A stretch of 64,000 bases of DNA from CAWHJB01 sp963698715 (GCA_963698715.1 CAVORW010000007.1:1-64000); one strand, 5' to 3'; shown: positions 28,306 through 37,690, counted from the first letter of the stretch. A program made the numbers and translations. Notes: generated by a model not told the origin, from the letters alone.

Positions 28306-29667
28306 ATGGCAGACAGCACTGAACTGAGCGAACGCGAACTGGAAATTCTAAGGTTGGTGGCGACCGGGGCAAGTAATAAGGAGATCGCTCAACAATTATT
28401 CATCAGTGCAAATACAGTGAAGGTCCATCTCCGAAATATTTTTTCGAAGATCGAGGTTTCTTCGCGGACCGAAGCAGCCATGTATGCTGTCAGCAATGGC
28501 CTGGTGGATAACCTGATCCCAAGCCTGGAAGAAGATGGTGATCAAGCAGATGCAACGGATAGGGAAGAGCTTGTAGAGGCGGCTGATGGTTTACAGCCCC
28601 TCAAACAATCTTTTAATCTGCTCAATTATTTGGCTGCCATTCCCCGCATCTGGTTGGCTGTCTTGTTCGGGATACTATTGATCATCATACTGGGCTCAAT
28701 TACGGTTGCAAGGGGCCTGATGCCTGAAGCAACCAGCCAACCTTCATTACCGGGGTTGCCCCTGGATGCTTCCAGCCCGCGCTGGCTAACGATGGCTGCA
28801 CTGCCAACGGCTCGCTCCGGGCTGGCTCTGGTGGCTTATGAGAATCAACTCATAGCAATTGGTGGGCGCGATGGCAATGGGGTTACCGGTATTGTTGAAT
28901 TCTATGATGCTGATACTGACAGCTGGTCCTCGTTACCGTCCAAACCTACTTCAGTCAGTGATATCAATGCCGGCTTGATTGGCGGCAAGATATATGTTCC
29001 TGGGGGTATGTTGGCTACAGGCGACCCGACTGATGTGCTGGAAATTTATGATCCGCGTGAAAACAGCTGGTCGGCGGGCGCTTCCTTACCGGCGGCAGTC
29101 AGTGGCTATGGTCTGGTGGCTTATGAGGGTAAACTGTTTCTCTTCGGTGGATTCGATGGACAAAATTACTTAAGCAGTGTCATTGAATATGACCCGGAAC
29201 GGGATATTTGGCTTGAGCGCACATCAATGCCAGAACGAAAGGCATATTTCGGGGCAGTAGTCGCCAGTGGCAGAATTTTCCTTCTAGGCGGTTACGATGG
29301 TCGCCGGGGGTTGCAATCGAACTATCTATATTCACCGGAAGAGGAAGTCCGACAGGCTACACCCTGGCAAAAGTTGCGCGATTTGCCGCAGGGACGGTAC
29401 GCTATGGGAATTGCCAGTGTGGCGGATATCATCTATATTATCGGCGGGGAAAACGAGGTGGAAGCACTGCCATATCTGGAATACATCATTCCTACGGATA
29501 GCTGGGCAACGTTTGAACCGCTTGAAGATCAGGTCTGGTCTCGAGGTAGCCTGGCAATTTTGGGGACAAACCTGCATATTGTGGGCGGTATTCAGGCAGG
29601 GACATTAACGTCCCAGCATCTGGCCTACAAAGCAGTGTATATCATCAATATGCCCGTGGTCCGGTGA
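28306..29667 (+). CDS. LuxR-type HTH - transmembrane - Kelch propeller protein
   Basis: A 453-residue fusion. Residues 4-62 are a LuxR/GerE helix-turn-helix (LSERELEILRLVATGASNKE, then ANTVKVHLRNIFSKI). An acidic linker leads to one membrane helix at about 113-136 (WLAVLFGILLIIILGSITVA). Residues 157-445 contain about six Kelch repeats (for example LALVAYENQLIAIGGRDGNG, LFLFGGFDGQNYLSSVIEYD) that should form a beta-propeller outside the cell. The plan suggests a one-component membrane-bound regulator that senses an extracellular ligand, perhaps a glycan, and binds DNA inside. This is inference. The gene has its own promoter-like sequence and sits between glycan genes. No receiver or kinase domain is present. 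Confidence 0.85.
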   Translation: MADSTELSERELEILRLVATGASNKEIAQQLFISANTVKVHLRNIFSKIEVSSRTEAAMYAVSNGLVDNLIPSLEEDGDQADATDREELVEAADGLQPLKQSFNLLNYLAAIPRIWLAVLFGILLIIILGSITVARGLMPEATSQPSLPGLPLDASSPRWLTMAALPTARSGLALVAYENQLIAIGGRDGNGVTGIVEFYDADTDSWSSLPSKPTSVSDINAGLIGGKIYVPGGMLATGDPTDVLEIYDPRENSWSAGASLPAAVSGYGLVAYEGKLFLFGGFDGQNYLSSVIEYDPERDIWLERTSMPERKAYFGAVVASGRIFLLGGYDGRRGLQSNYLYSPEEEVRQATPWQKLRDLPQGRYAMGIASVADIIYIIGGENEVEALPYLEYIIPTDSWATFEPLEDQVWSRGSLAILGTNLHIVGGIQAGTLTSQHLAYKAVYIINMPVVR

Positions 29668-29893
29668 GTGATCCTGGCGATGGCGTGCGCTCAAAGACTG
29701 TAGATTATTCCTGGTTCGCATATATTGAGGCCTCTTCGGCAATGTGCGAGTCTTTTCTCAGGGCGGAAAAAGGTATAATAAGCGCACGGAATACCGCGAT
29801 CAATTCATGAAAAAATATTTACCAGATCAGCTGACGGCAAAATCGAACAAGATACGCTTGCCGCCATTCCAGCAGTCTGGTTGGAGGCTATGC

Positions 29894-30418
29894 ATGCGAT
29901 ATTTGAGAGTACCCTATTTTTGGTTGGTTCTATCATTGCTTGCCTTGGGAATGTTTGGCTGCAGCACTCAACAACCAATGGCTACCGCAGGGGTTGTGAC
30001 AGAAACAGCACCAGCGTCCAATGAGCCGACGGATATCCCAAACCCTCCTGCCGAGAAAGGTGTCCTGACAGGAACCTTAATGCATAAAGGAGTAGATGGG
30101 AATCCTGATAAACCTTACGATGGCATTCGATTGTTTCTGGGCAGCCTGTTGGTCGCTGATGATGGTAAATCGACACTTGCTCGGGTTAACTCTCTTGAGG
30201 CCCCTCAAACCATTACAGATGCAGAAGGCCGGTTTGTTTTTAACAACCTCGAACCTGAAACTTATATCCTGGTGCTGCAGGCGCCTCCGAACCAGCTGAT
30301 TAAATTGAATGACCCAGATACTGGATTGGATATGATGATCGAGATAACAGCAGGCGAAGTTACAGATATTGGGCCGCAATACCATGACCTGCCCTGGTTT
30401 ACTGTTCCAACGCCATAG
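29894..30418 (+). CDS. Lipoprotein with carboxypeptidase-regulatory-like domain
   Basis: A 174-residue protein. I chose the ATG at 29894 because TTGGAGG ends six bases before it; the frame stays open further upstream but lacks a site. The N-terminus is a lipoprotein signal with lipobox LGMFGC. The mature part has a low-complexity linker and then a domain with ITDAEGRFVFNNLEPETYIL, the strand pattern of a carboxypeptidase-regulatory-like (transthyretin-like) beta-sandwich. Proteins of this kind are surface-attached and often bind or stabilise partner proteins; the specific role is unknown. A terminator follows at 30442-30492. Confidence 0.75.
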   Translation: MRYLRVPYFWLVLSLLALGMFGCSTQQPMATAGVVTETAPASNEPTDIPNPPAEKGVLTGTLMHKGVDGNPDKPYDGIRLFLGSLLVADDGKSTLARVNSLEAPQTITDAEGRFVFNNLEPETYILVLQAPPNQLIKLNDPDTGLDMMIEITAGEVTDIGPQYHDLPWFTVPTP

Positions 30419-30441
30419 GTTGTCAAGATAGCACATAATCG

Positions 30442-30492
30442 AAAAAATAGTTGTCCCTCCGCACTTTTGCGCGGGGGACAACTATTTTTTTT
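30442..30492 (+). terminator. Rho-independent terminator
   Basis: Stem TAGTTGTCCC (30448-30457) pairs with GGGACAACTA (30475-30484), extended by A/T pairs, with a T-run of eight after it. It closes the lipoprotein gene 24 bases upstream. Confidence 0.8.
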
Positions 30493-30568
30493 CAGTCGGG
30501 TGAAGCCCGCTTATCAAAATCAATCACACTGTAGGTCAACCCTGCCAGAGTTGTGATGGCTGAGCGAT

Positions 30569-31987
30569 GGGAGCACTAAAATGTTGTAGAAAAAGGAACC
30601 TCTAGGCTATGATTAGGTTATCCAAAACAACAATCACAGAAAGAGGTTCCCAGATGGATTTTAGCACAAGAGCAAAGGACGAGATAACGGGTCTATTGGC
30701 AGACGAAATTAGCCGGCTGATCGAAGCCGGAGAAATTCAAAACCAGGTGGAACTTGAAAATGGGATCCGAGCGCTGCTGCAACAAGTGGGACAGCAGACA
30801 TATGGGAAAGTGTTGGAAAGGGAAGATGAGAAACAGGGACGGCGAGTAGGCTGTGCCTGCGGGGCACAGGCGCCGCGGATCTCAAAGCGGAAGGCGCAAA
30901 TCCTGAGCGTGTTTGGTTGGGTTAACTACCATCGCTCATATTATGGCTGTGCAGCCTGTGGGCGGAAGTACTACCGGCTGGATCAGCTGTGGGGCTTACA
31001 TCCGGGAGAAGTCAGCCTGGTGATGGGCAAACTGCTGGCCATAGCTGGCGTGGATATTGCTTTTGAACGAGCCCAACGCAAGATCCGAGAATTTTTATTG
31101 GTCGAAGTCAGCGACAATACCATCCGCAAGCAAACCCAACAGATCGGGCAGAAACAAGCCCAGCGGGAGGCAGAGTGGGTCCGTCAGAGCCAGGATGAAG
31201 CTTGGCTGCAAGAGCGGGAAAGAGCGATTAGCGCAGTGCCAAAGCGCTTATATGGTTCGCTAGATGGCGCCCAGGTGCCGGTCGGGCAGCAATGGCGGGA
31301 GTTAAAGACCTTGAGTTGGTATCAGGTGGCGGAAGTGTATGGGCAAGCCGATCCGAAAGCCCAAGCGATCAGCTATCATAGTGCGATTGCGCCTGCCGAA
31401 GAATTCGGGCAGCTGTTATGGGCCACTGGGGTGAGACGTTTAGCCGACAAGGCGCAGGAACTTGTCTTCGTTTGTGACGGCGCCGTTTGGATCTGGAAAC
31501 TGATTTCCCATTACTTCCCCGATGCGATCCAGATCGTCGATTGGTACCATGCCTGTGAATATCTCACACCGATCGCAGATGCTGTTTTCTCTCAAGCAAC
31601 CGCCCGCCAGGAGTGGCTGGAGCAAGTCACAAACTGGCTATGGCAAGGCCAGGTTCAAAAAGTGATCGCAGCCTGTCAGCACTATGGCCGACATAAAACA
31701 GCCGGAGAGGCGGCGCAGCGTGCGGTCACTTATTACTCCAATAACCAACACCGAATGAATTACGCTCAGTTCCGAGCTCAGGGGTATTGGATTGGCAGCG
31801 GCACGGTTGAGAGTGCTTGCAAACAGATTGCTACCGCTCGGCTCAAGATTTCTGGTGCCCGTTGGACGCTCGCAGGTGCCATCGCAACCGCCAAAGCACG
31901 GGCGGCCTGGCTCTCTGATGGAGCGGCTTTCGACAGCCTTGCCCTTCTGCCCTTGGCTGTCTGATTCTACAACATTTTAGTGCACCC
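30569..31987 (+). mobile_element. ISKra4 family insertion sequence with 9-bp target duplication
   Basis: Terminal inverted repeats differ by one base: left GGGAGCACTAAAATGTTGTA at 30569, and right read on the minus strand GGGTGCACTAAAATGTTGTA from 31987. The flanks are CTGAGCGAT at 30560-30568 and again at 31988-31996, a perfect 9-bp target duplication. Length is 1419 bp. The intact transposase, near-identical ends and clean duplication point to recent insertion. Confidence 0.88.
30654..31964 (+). CDS. ISKra4 family transposase
   Basis: A 436-residue protein from the ATG at 30654, preceded by AAAGAGG nine bases upstream. The N-terminal half has a zinc-binding motif (CACGAQAP, YYGCAACGRKYYRLD) and the catalytic part has LYGSLDGAQVPV (first Asp), FVCDGAVWIWKLI (second Asp), IVDWYHACEYL and the closing IGSGTVESACKQIATARLK with the Glu. 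This set is typical of ISKra4. Appears fully intact. Confidence 0.87.
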   Translation: MDFSTRAKDEITGLLADEISRLIEAGEIQNQVELENGIRALLQQVGQQTYGKVLEREDEKQGRRVGCACGAQAPRISKRKAQILSVFGWVNYHRSYYGCAACGRKYYRLDQLWGLHPGEVSLVMGKLLAIAGVDIAFERAQRKIREFLLVEVSDNTIRKQTQQIGQKQAQREAEWVRQSQDEAWLQERERAISAVPKRLYGSLDGAQVPVGQQWRELKTLSWYQVAEVYGQADPKAQAISYHSAIAPAEEFGQLLWATGVRRLADKAQELVFVCDGAVWIWKLISHYFPDAIQIVDWYHACEYLTPIADAVFSQATARQEWLEQVTNWLWQGQVQKVIAACQHYGRHKTAGEAAQRAVTYYSNNQHRMNYAQFRAQGYWIGSGTVESACKQIATARLKISGARWTLAGAIATAKARAAWLSDGAAFDSLALLPLAV

Positions 31988-32031
31988 CTGAGCGATGGGA
32001 TATCACCAACCATCGCGAACCTAAGATAGAA

Positions 32032-32064
32032 AAAGCGAGTCGCCTGAATTCGGCGACTCGCTTT
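32032..32064 (-). terminator. Rho-independent terminator for the repeat protein
   Basis: Thirteen-base stem AAAGCGAGTCGCC (32032-32044) paired with GGCGACTCGCTTT (32052-32064), with a T-run on the minus strand. It lies 24 bases past the stop of the minus-strand gene 32088-33506. Confidence 0.75.
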
Positions 32065-32087
32065 CTTCATGATAGATCTGGATAAAC

Positions 32088-33506
32088 TTACGGATTGGTG
32101 CCTTCGTAGACGAGCAGAGTGTCTGTGGCGACGCCCAGTTTCAGCTCATTGACAGTACCAATGATCGAGCCACCGGTTGCCGTGCAGGTGCCTGCGCCTA
32201 CGAACCTGTCGCCCATCTGGTTCAGGAGCAGCTGGTTCCAGGAGGACCCGGCTGTCAGGTCAGCAGGTGGGCTGAAGTTCTTGGTGACCACAGTGTTGCT
32301 GATGTCAACACCGGTGACGGTGCAGACCAGGTTGGCTTTAGCGATCGTTCCACCACCAACATTCACGATATCGAAAGCGGTGAAGTAACCGTAGTTGCGG
32401 TCCATGAGCAGCGGGAACACCACAGTGTCTGTGCCGGCGGCCGGATCGAAGGCGCCGTAAGCTGCACCCTTGTTATCAGCCTGATTAAGCTGGTTCACGA
32501 TGGCGACCAGAGCCTGGCTGGCGGTGTTGGCGGTCACGGAGGCAGAACCGATGAAGCGCTCGCCCTGTACGCAGTTTTCACTGAGCAGTGTCGAGGAGGC
32601 AGGATCTGCAAAGCTGGTAAAGACATACAGTGCAAAGTTGACCGATTTTCCGGCCGCAATGGTGCGGGTTTCGGTGCAGGCGGTCCCGGGTTGGCCGGCA
32701 CTTGGCTTGTAGCTCACAGTGACGTTCGTGGAGCTCGCCCCAAGGTTTTGAACCTGGATACCAGTGATGTAACCGTAGTTATTCTCGTTAACCAGGGGCA
32801 TAACAGGATTGGTCGAGCCACCGCTGAAGCCGTCATAAGCAAACAATGTGGTCGGGCCAACTTCCAGGGCGGTGATAGCCACTGGAGCGGAAGGAGAGTC
32901 AACCACCGCGGAGCCTACCCAGCCACTGGCGTGGGCCTCGTTGGCCTGTTCGAATTTGGCGGCTGCACCAGGTGCAACTGCAATCGGGCCAGCTACGACA
33001 CCATCGCTGTAAGTAACGGTGACATTGCTGGAGGTCGAGCCAACATTCTGAACACTGAACCAGGTATTGAAGCCGTAGTTGCCCTTCATAAGCAAGGGCA
33101 GGCTGGCGCTGTTGCTGCCGCCGGTGAAGCCTTTATAGCTTGCACCAAAGGCCAGAGGATCGCTGCCATCACTGCCAAGGATGTTTGTGATCGAGGCAAC
33201 TTTCTTGTCTGAAGCAATCACAACCGAGCCATCGAAACCGGCCGGTACACTGGCTCCCTCATTGCCCAAATTGGTCAAAGGGAAGTAAGTGTTGTTGGTG
33301 TTTGCCGGAACCGTGTCGGTTACGGTTGTAACAGCGGTGCCGGAACGATCATAGAATTGAATTGTGATGTTGGCGTCGGTGCCTTCCAGATTTTGAACCT
33401 GGAAGCCAGAGTTGTAGGACATAAGGGCAGCCCGGCTTACCGACACCCCAACGATCAGGGCAAATACCAGGGCTAATGCTATCGAAAATCTGATTACTGT
33501 TTTCAT
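32088..33506 (-). CDS. Secreted protein with four homologous beta-domain repeats
   Basis: A 472-residue protein with a signal peptide (residues 1-27) and four repeats of roughly 105 residues. Each starts with a FQVQNL-like motif: SGFQVQNLEGTDANITIQFY, FSVQNVGSTSSNVTVTYSDG, IQVQNLGASSTNVTVSYKPS and FDIVNVGGGTIAKANLVC. Each also contains a (I/V)GSAxV-like segment such as WVGSAVVDSP. The repeats probably form a chain of beta-sandwiches on the cell surface. Very few charged residues and many Ser/Thr/Gly/Asn suggest an extracellular structural or adhesive role. I do not recognise a named family. A good GGAGG site lies four bases before the start and a terminator follows the gene. Its isolation suggests an independent transcript. 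Confidence 0.75.
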   Translation of the reverse strand: MKTVIRFSIALALVFALIVGVSVSRAALMSYNSGFQVQNLEGTDANITIQFYDRSGTAVTTVTDTVPANTNNTYFPLTNLGNEGASVPAGFDGSVVIASDKKVASITNILGSDGSDPLAFGASYKGFTGGSNSASLPLLMKGNYGFNTWFSVQNVGSTSSNVTVTYSDGVVAGPIAVAPGAAAKFEQANEAHASGWVGSAVVDSPSAPVAITALEVGPTTLFAYDGFSGGSTNPVMPLVNENNYGYITGIQVQNLGASSTNVTVSYKPSAGQPGTACTETRTIAAGKSVNFALYVFTSFADPASSTLLSENCVQGERFIGSASVTANTASQALVAIVNQLNQADNKGAAYGAFDPAAGTDTVVFPLLMDRNYGYFTAFDIVNVGGGTIAKANLVCTVTGVDISNTVVTKNFSPPADLTAGSSWNQLLLNQMGDRFVGAGTCTATGGSIIGTVNELKLGVATDTLLVYEGTNP

Positions 33507-33685
33507 CTTGCCTCCGTGCAGAATATGAAATGAGAGAGATAGAACTTTATTTGCACCAATCTTATCTTAACCACGAACCTAAGCCAATAATCTTTTCGGA
33601 TTATTTCAGATCAGATCGGATCAATTTATGGTCAATAATTGACTAAATCATTGATATTCACCAAAAAACACATAATCCATATGGG

Positions 33686-34675
33686 TTAATGGGTGCTTTT
33701 GGGGTTAATTTCAACACTTTTTACGAAACGCTCTCGCAAAGTCAGGGCAATTCCTGCAAAGAAGAATTCATAAGCTGTTAAAAGGATTCGCATGAGCACT
33801 GCCGCCGCAACAGCAACGCCAGGGGAGACATACGGGGCCAGGAGCAGGCTCATGGTCGCTTCACTCAACCCGAACCCGGATGGCAGCAGCACCATCAGCA
33901 TACCGGTTACACCAGCGATGCTCCAGATAGCGATGCAGACGGGAATGAGTGTGGTTGGGATTGGGGTTAATCCGGTTATCGTCAGATATAGGATCAGACC
34001 GCCTAAGATCCATAATAAGGGATAAGTAGCAAACCATACCAGAACTTTTTTGGTATTCAATGTCTGGCTGTACTGCTGCTGCCCAAGCTTATTCATGGCG
34101 AATCGGATCATGCCCGGATGGAGGAGGGCTGTGCTCAACAGCGCGCTGCCCAGAATCAGCCAGAACTGGCCTTCTTCTATTGTCGCAATGAACGGAAAAA
34201 GGATCAGGCTGACGATGACACCGGACAGGATTAACAGCACCGTTTCGACCACATTCGCGAACGCTGAGATTGATTTTCCGATTCCCAGGCGCTCATACCA
34301 GGCTACTCTCCCAATCACATGCCAGATGGTTCCCGGTATTCTACGCGCGGCATGTGTAACAAAGAAGATCGCCTGGTGCAGGCGCATCGGCAGGGGCCTG
34401 GTAAGGTCGTTCATGATTTTCCCCCAGGCCAGCGAAGATAAAAACTCTGTGATAAAAAAAACCGGTAAGGTGAGCAGCAATGGCCAGGCTCTAAAACTCT
34501 GGCGCAGCGCCAGCAGGGTATCCAGGTTTGTGAAAATCATGCGAGATAGAATCGCAATGCTTGCCAGCGTTATCGCAGCGCTGCCAAGATACCACCATGG
34601 ACTTCTTTTCTTTTTGCTGCTTCCTGGATCGGCTGCAGGTTCAGTTTTAGAGGATAGTTCGCTGGAGTTTGTCAT
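33686..34675 (-). CDS. Lysylphosphatidylglycerol synthase-TM / flippase-like membrane protein
   Basis: A 329-residue protein with about eight hydrophobic helices, of the LPG_synthase_TM (PF03706) fold: AKLxW-like ITEFLSSLAWGKIMNDL near residue 80, RIPGTIWHVIGRVAWYERLG, and the closing LLPSGFGLSEATMSLLLAPY. These proteins lack the catalytic domain of MprF and occur in glycan operons, probably as flippases or accessory membrane factors. It overlaps the methyltransferase stop by four bases (ATGA), so the two are co-translated. It is the last gene of the operon running from 42259. Confidence 0.78.
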   Translation of the reverse strand: MTNSSELSSKTEPAADPGSSKKKRSPWWYLGSAAITLASIAILSRMIFTNLDTLLALRQSFRAWPLLLTLPVFFITEFLSSLAWGKIMNDLTRPLPMRLHQAIFFVTHAARRIPGTIWHVIGRVAWYERLGIGKSISAFANVVETVLLILSGVIVSLILFPFIATIEEGQFWLILGSALLSTALLHPGMIRFAMNKLGQQQYSQTLNTKKVLVWFATYPLLWILGGLILYLTITGLTPIPTTLIPVCIAIWSIAGVTGMLMVLLPSGFGLSEATMSLLLAPYVSPGVAVAAAVLMRILLTAYEFFFAGIALTLRERFVKSVEINPKSTH

Positions 34676-35604
34676 GATTGGGTTTTATGAGCGAACACCA
34701 CCATAATGGAACTGCGGTTCAACGCGTCTGCTAAGGCGTAAAAGGGATAAGTGAGCATTCGGGCAGGTAGCGATTTGATCAAGGCCAGAATCAGCCTGTT
34801 TGTACGATCGGAATAATTTTTACTGGTCAACCACATTTGTATACTCAACACAAGCACGCCGTGCCGGCCTGTAAAGCTGGTGATCTCATTCATTTGCAGG
34901 CCAGCCTGTTCGAGATAGCGAGCCAAAACATCCGGCGTAAACAGATGAAAGTGCCGGGGGACGTCCCAACCTGCCCAGTATTGATTGAACCAATAACGCT
35001 CCCAGGCCAGCGGATTTGGCAGGCTGAGAACCAGCCACCCACCTGGCTTTAAAATCCTGTTGATCTCTGCCAAGGTACCGGATGGATCTGGTAAGTGTTC
35101 CAAAACATCCCACATAGTGACCAGGTCGTACTGGTTGTCTGGGTAGCCCGCACCCTCCAGCGTCCCGCTGAATACCGGAAGTGCAAAGCGTTCCCGTGCA
35201 TACTTCGCCGCAAACTCGGATAATTCGACCCCGTCTGGCTGCCAACCCCGGACGCGCATCCCTTCCAAAAAAATGCCAGTTGCACAACCAATGTCTAAGA
35301 CACGCCCGGAATAACCGGCTCGTTTTATGACCTCATGAGTGCGTTTATAGAGTCCATATCTGCGATCCAGGCGTTTGAACAGAGTGGGTTCGTCTGCAAT
35401 AGCTTTCAAGAAAGGCTGATAGTCGACGGGATAATACCGGTCAAGTTCTTCAAGCCCGGGACGCGGGTTAAGATAGATCAACCCGCATTGCTGGCATTCC
35501 ATTAAGTTGAAACGCTCCTCACCCCCATGTAAGCGGTCAGTCCCGGCGAATAATATTCTGGCCGTCTGGCTGTTACAGAGATTGCATTGCTGGATGTTCT
35601 CCAT
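34672..35604 (-). CDS. Class I SAM-dependent methyltransferase with N-terminal zinc-ribbon-like module
   Basis: A 310-residue protein. Cysteines C7, C10, C37 and C40 form a CxxC...CxxC module (CNLC, CQQC). The SAM-binding motif RVLDIGCATGIFLEGM is at residues 101-116. It is followed by the standard TMWDVLEHLPDPSGTLAEIN and WLVLSLPNP blocks. Methyltransferases with this two-part layout are common in LPS/EPS loci and methylate sugars or glycan ends. The gene overlaps its downstream partner and lies two bases from the GT4, so it is part of the operon. Confidence 0.85.
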   Translation of the reverse strand: MENIQQCNLCNSQTARILFAGTDRLHGGEERFNLMECQQCGLIYLNPRPGLEELDRYYPVDYQPFLKAIADEPTLFKRLDRRYGLYKRTHEVIKRAGYSGRVLDIGCATGIFLEGMRVRGWQPDGVELSEFAAKYARERFALPVFSGTLEGAGYPDNQYDLVTMWDVLEHLPDPSGTLAEINRILKPGGWLVLSLPNPLAWERYWFNQYWAGWDVPRHFHLFTPDVLARYLEQAGLQMNEITSFTGRHGVLVLSIQMWLTSKNYSDRTNRLILALIKSLPARMLTYPFYALADALNRSSIMVVFAHKTQS

Positions 35605-35606
35605 GC

Positions 35607-36785
35607 TCAGTCCTTAACTCCCTGCACAATCCTGGTGTAAAAAGTTTCCAGCTTGCGGCTTAGATGTGACCAATGAAATTTAGTTTCCGCCAGTGTTCGG
35701 GCATGCCGGCCCATTTCAGCTCGCATATCGGGGTCTTGATAAAGATGCAAGGTTTGCTCGGCAAAGGGCTGTGGAGCAGGATGACTCAAAAGACCCACCG
35801 GATCCTGTTCGAGAACTTGCGTCACATCGCCGACTGCGCTCGCAACGATCGGACGGCCGACTGCCAAATAATCGGTTAATTTCAAGGGAAAACGCCCTTT
35901 GTTGGCATTCGTATCGCTTAAGGGCAGCCAGAAGATGTCGCTCGAAGCCAGGTTCGGATTCAAGGCCTGCTCCTCCAATGCCCCGGTCTGAATTACCCTG
36001 TCGGGATGACGCACCAGGCGGCTGATGTCCAACCGACAGCGGCCTGCCACAAGCAAGCGAGCCTGGGGGATTTGAGCACTCACAAGGTCAAAAGCTTGCG
36101 CCATCAATTGGGCATCTCGGCCAAAAATCGAGCCCACATAACCGATGATGAAGGCCTCTTGGGGTAGCCCAGCTAGTCGGCGAGCTTCAGAAAGTGGAAG
36201 AGGTTTCAAGCGATCCGTATCAGATCCATTGGGCAGCAGCAACAGGTGGTTTGGATCGGCGCTTAATGCACGCGCTTTTTCCAGCAGGGTGGTACAGATG
36301 GCAGTGTTTCCATTCGCTCTTGGACGAAAATGCTCTTCAAAATAAGTCTCAACCGGGCGAAGCACCGTCCTGATCAATGGATTGGGGCGTTCTTCTACCG
36401 AACCGCCCTTTCCAAACCAATCGCTCCAATCGATGATAAGGGGTGCATTTGAACGCCGGGCTGCAAAACGGGCGGGATAGATAACTGTAGGCCGGCTCTC
36501 AAAGCCATGAATGACATCAAATGACGGCTGGTTCGATAACCACAAGATGCGATTGAGCGTATTCCATGGATCCCATCCGGAACGCAGAGAGCCCTTTAAT
36601 AGATCCGGCGATTCTACCAGGATTAGATTCCCGTGGTTGTCAGCCCTAATTCCAGTTTGGCGGTCTGGACTGGTCGCGACCAAGGTCACAGTGTGACCGC
36701 GGTGTGTCAAATGGCTGGCCAGCTGGTAAGCGCGCCGGTAGGTGGCCTGGTGGACGATGTTCAATACCAGCATCAGGACGTTCAT
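35607..36785 (-). CDS. Glycosyltransferase family 4 (GT-B)
   Basis: A 392-residue protein with a GT-B layout. The N-terminus has NVLMLVLNIVHQATYRRAYQ and the acceptor-site helix. The donor domain has IIGYVGSIFGRD, ARLLVAGRCRLDIS, and KLTDYLAVGRPIVASAVGDV in the usual E/K-rich donor loop. The canonical E-x7-E is degenerate here (KLTDYLAV instead of KxxEAMA), so family placement in GT4 versus GT1-like is moderate. It overlaps the preceding GT2 stop by four bases. Confidence 0.83.
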   Translation of the reverse strand: MNVLMLVLNIVHQATYRRAYQLASHLTHRGHTVTLVATSPDRQTGIRADNHGNLILVESPDLLKGSLRSGWDPWNTLNRILWLSNQPSFDVIHGFESRPTVIYPARFAARRSNAPLIIDWSDWFGKGGSVEERPNPLIRTVLRPVETYFEEHFRPRANGNTAICTTLLEKARALSADPNHLLLLPNGSDTDRLKPLPLSEARRLAGLPQEAFIIGYVGSIFGRDAQLMAQAFDLVSAQIPQARLLVAGRCRLDISRLVRHPDRVIQTGALEEQALNPNLASSDIFWLPLSDTNANKGRFPLKLTDYLAVGRPIVASAVGDVTQVLEQDPVGLLSHPAPQPFAEQTLHLYQDPDMRAEMGRHARTLAETKFHWSHLSRKLETFYTRIVQGVKD

Positions 36786-37690
36786 CGGGCTGCCTTGAAT
36801 TTATCCTGCAATCCATGCCAGAGCCCGCGCCAGTAAGCTTTCAGCGCCTGCCAGTTTCTGGCGTTGACCAGCCGCCAGCTAGTGCGAATCGCGCTGCCGC
36901 TGCGCCAAAAAAGCACCGCAGGTATTTGTAGTCCACGGGCATGTTTGGCAAAATAACGCACGCTGGAACGAGCCATCCAATAGCGCTCATTCGGCGAATC
37001 GCTGCCTCCCGAGCTGGTTGCGACTTTGTGCTGGATTCTTGCAAAAGGAATAGTGGCGATTTTATAGCCGGCCTGCCTGGCCCTTAAGCACAAATCGGAA
37101 TCTTCGTAATATAACCGAAAACCCTCATCGAATACCCCGGCAGCCATCAAAAACTGCCGAGAGAGCAGCATTGCACAACCGGTAACGAAATCCTGTTCGA
37201 TCTTATCAGGCCAGTAGCCGGGATCAGGTCTGCCAGCCCAGGGGTCGTGGCGTTCTAAGATCAGCGGATGAGTTTTCCCGCCTGCAGCCCAGATGGTGTC
37301 CGGACGATCGTAATATAAGATCAGTGGCGCCAGAATGCCATAATCCGGTTCGGCGTGGTCCAGCAAAGTTGAGATGCAATCTGGATCAACGATGGTGTCG
37401 TTATTGAGCGCAAGTACATAGTCTGCGCCGTCATCCAGGGCATAGCGCAGGCCAGCGTTGATCCCGGCTGCAAATCCAATATTTTCGCTGAGACTGATTT
37501 GGTTCACCTGGGGATAATGTTCCTGAATAGCTTGCTGAGAACCATCGGTAGATCCATTGTCAACGACGGTTATAGACAGGGGATTGTAATGACTTTTATA
37601 AAGTGACGCCAAACAGGCCAGGGTGTCCTCCCGCCTATTCCAGTTGAGGACGACAACCCGCACCTGAAAATCCTCAGCCGATTTTTTCAT
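36782..37690 (-). CDS. Family 2 glycosyltransferase (rhamnosyltransferase-like)
   Basis: A 302-residue GT-A enzyme. VRVVVLNWNRREDTLACLAS is the nucleotide-binding start. VLALNNDTIVDPD carries the metal-binding NND, and GVFDEGFRLYYEDSDLCLRA the catalytic acidic pair. It belongs to the subgroup that adds rhamnose or similar sugars onto lipid-linked chains, by inversion. The start overlaps the preceding gene by 17 bases. No membrane helix. Confidence 0.86.
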   Translation of the reverse strand: MKKSAEDFQVRVVVLNWNRREDTLACLASLYKSHYNPLSITVVDNGSTDGSQQAIQEHYPQVNQISLSENIGFAAGINAGLRYALDDGADYVLALNNDTIVDPDCISTLLDHAEPDYGILAPLILYYDRPDTIWAAGGKTHPLILERHDPWAGRPDPGYWPDKIEQDFVTGCAMLLSRQFLMAAGVFDEGFRLYYEDSDLCLRARQAGYKIATIPFARIQHKVATSSGGSDSPNERYWMARSSVRYFAKHARGLQIPAVLFWRSGSAIRTSWRLVNARNWQALKAYWRGLWHGLQDKFKAAR

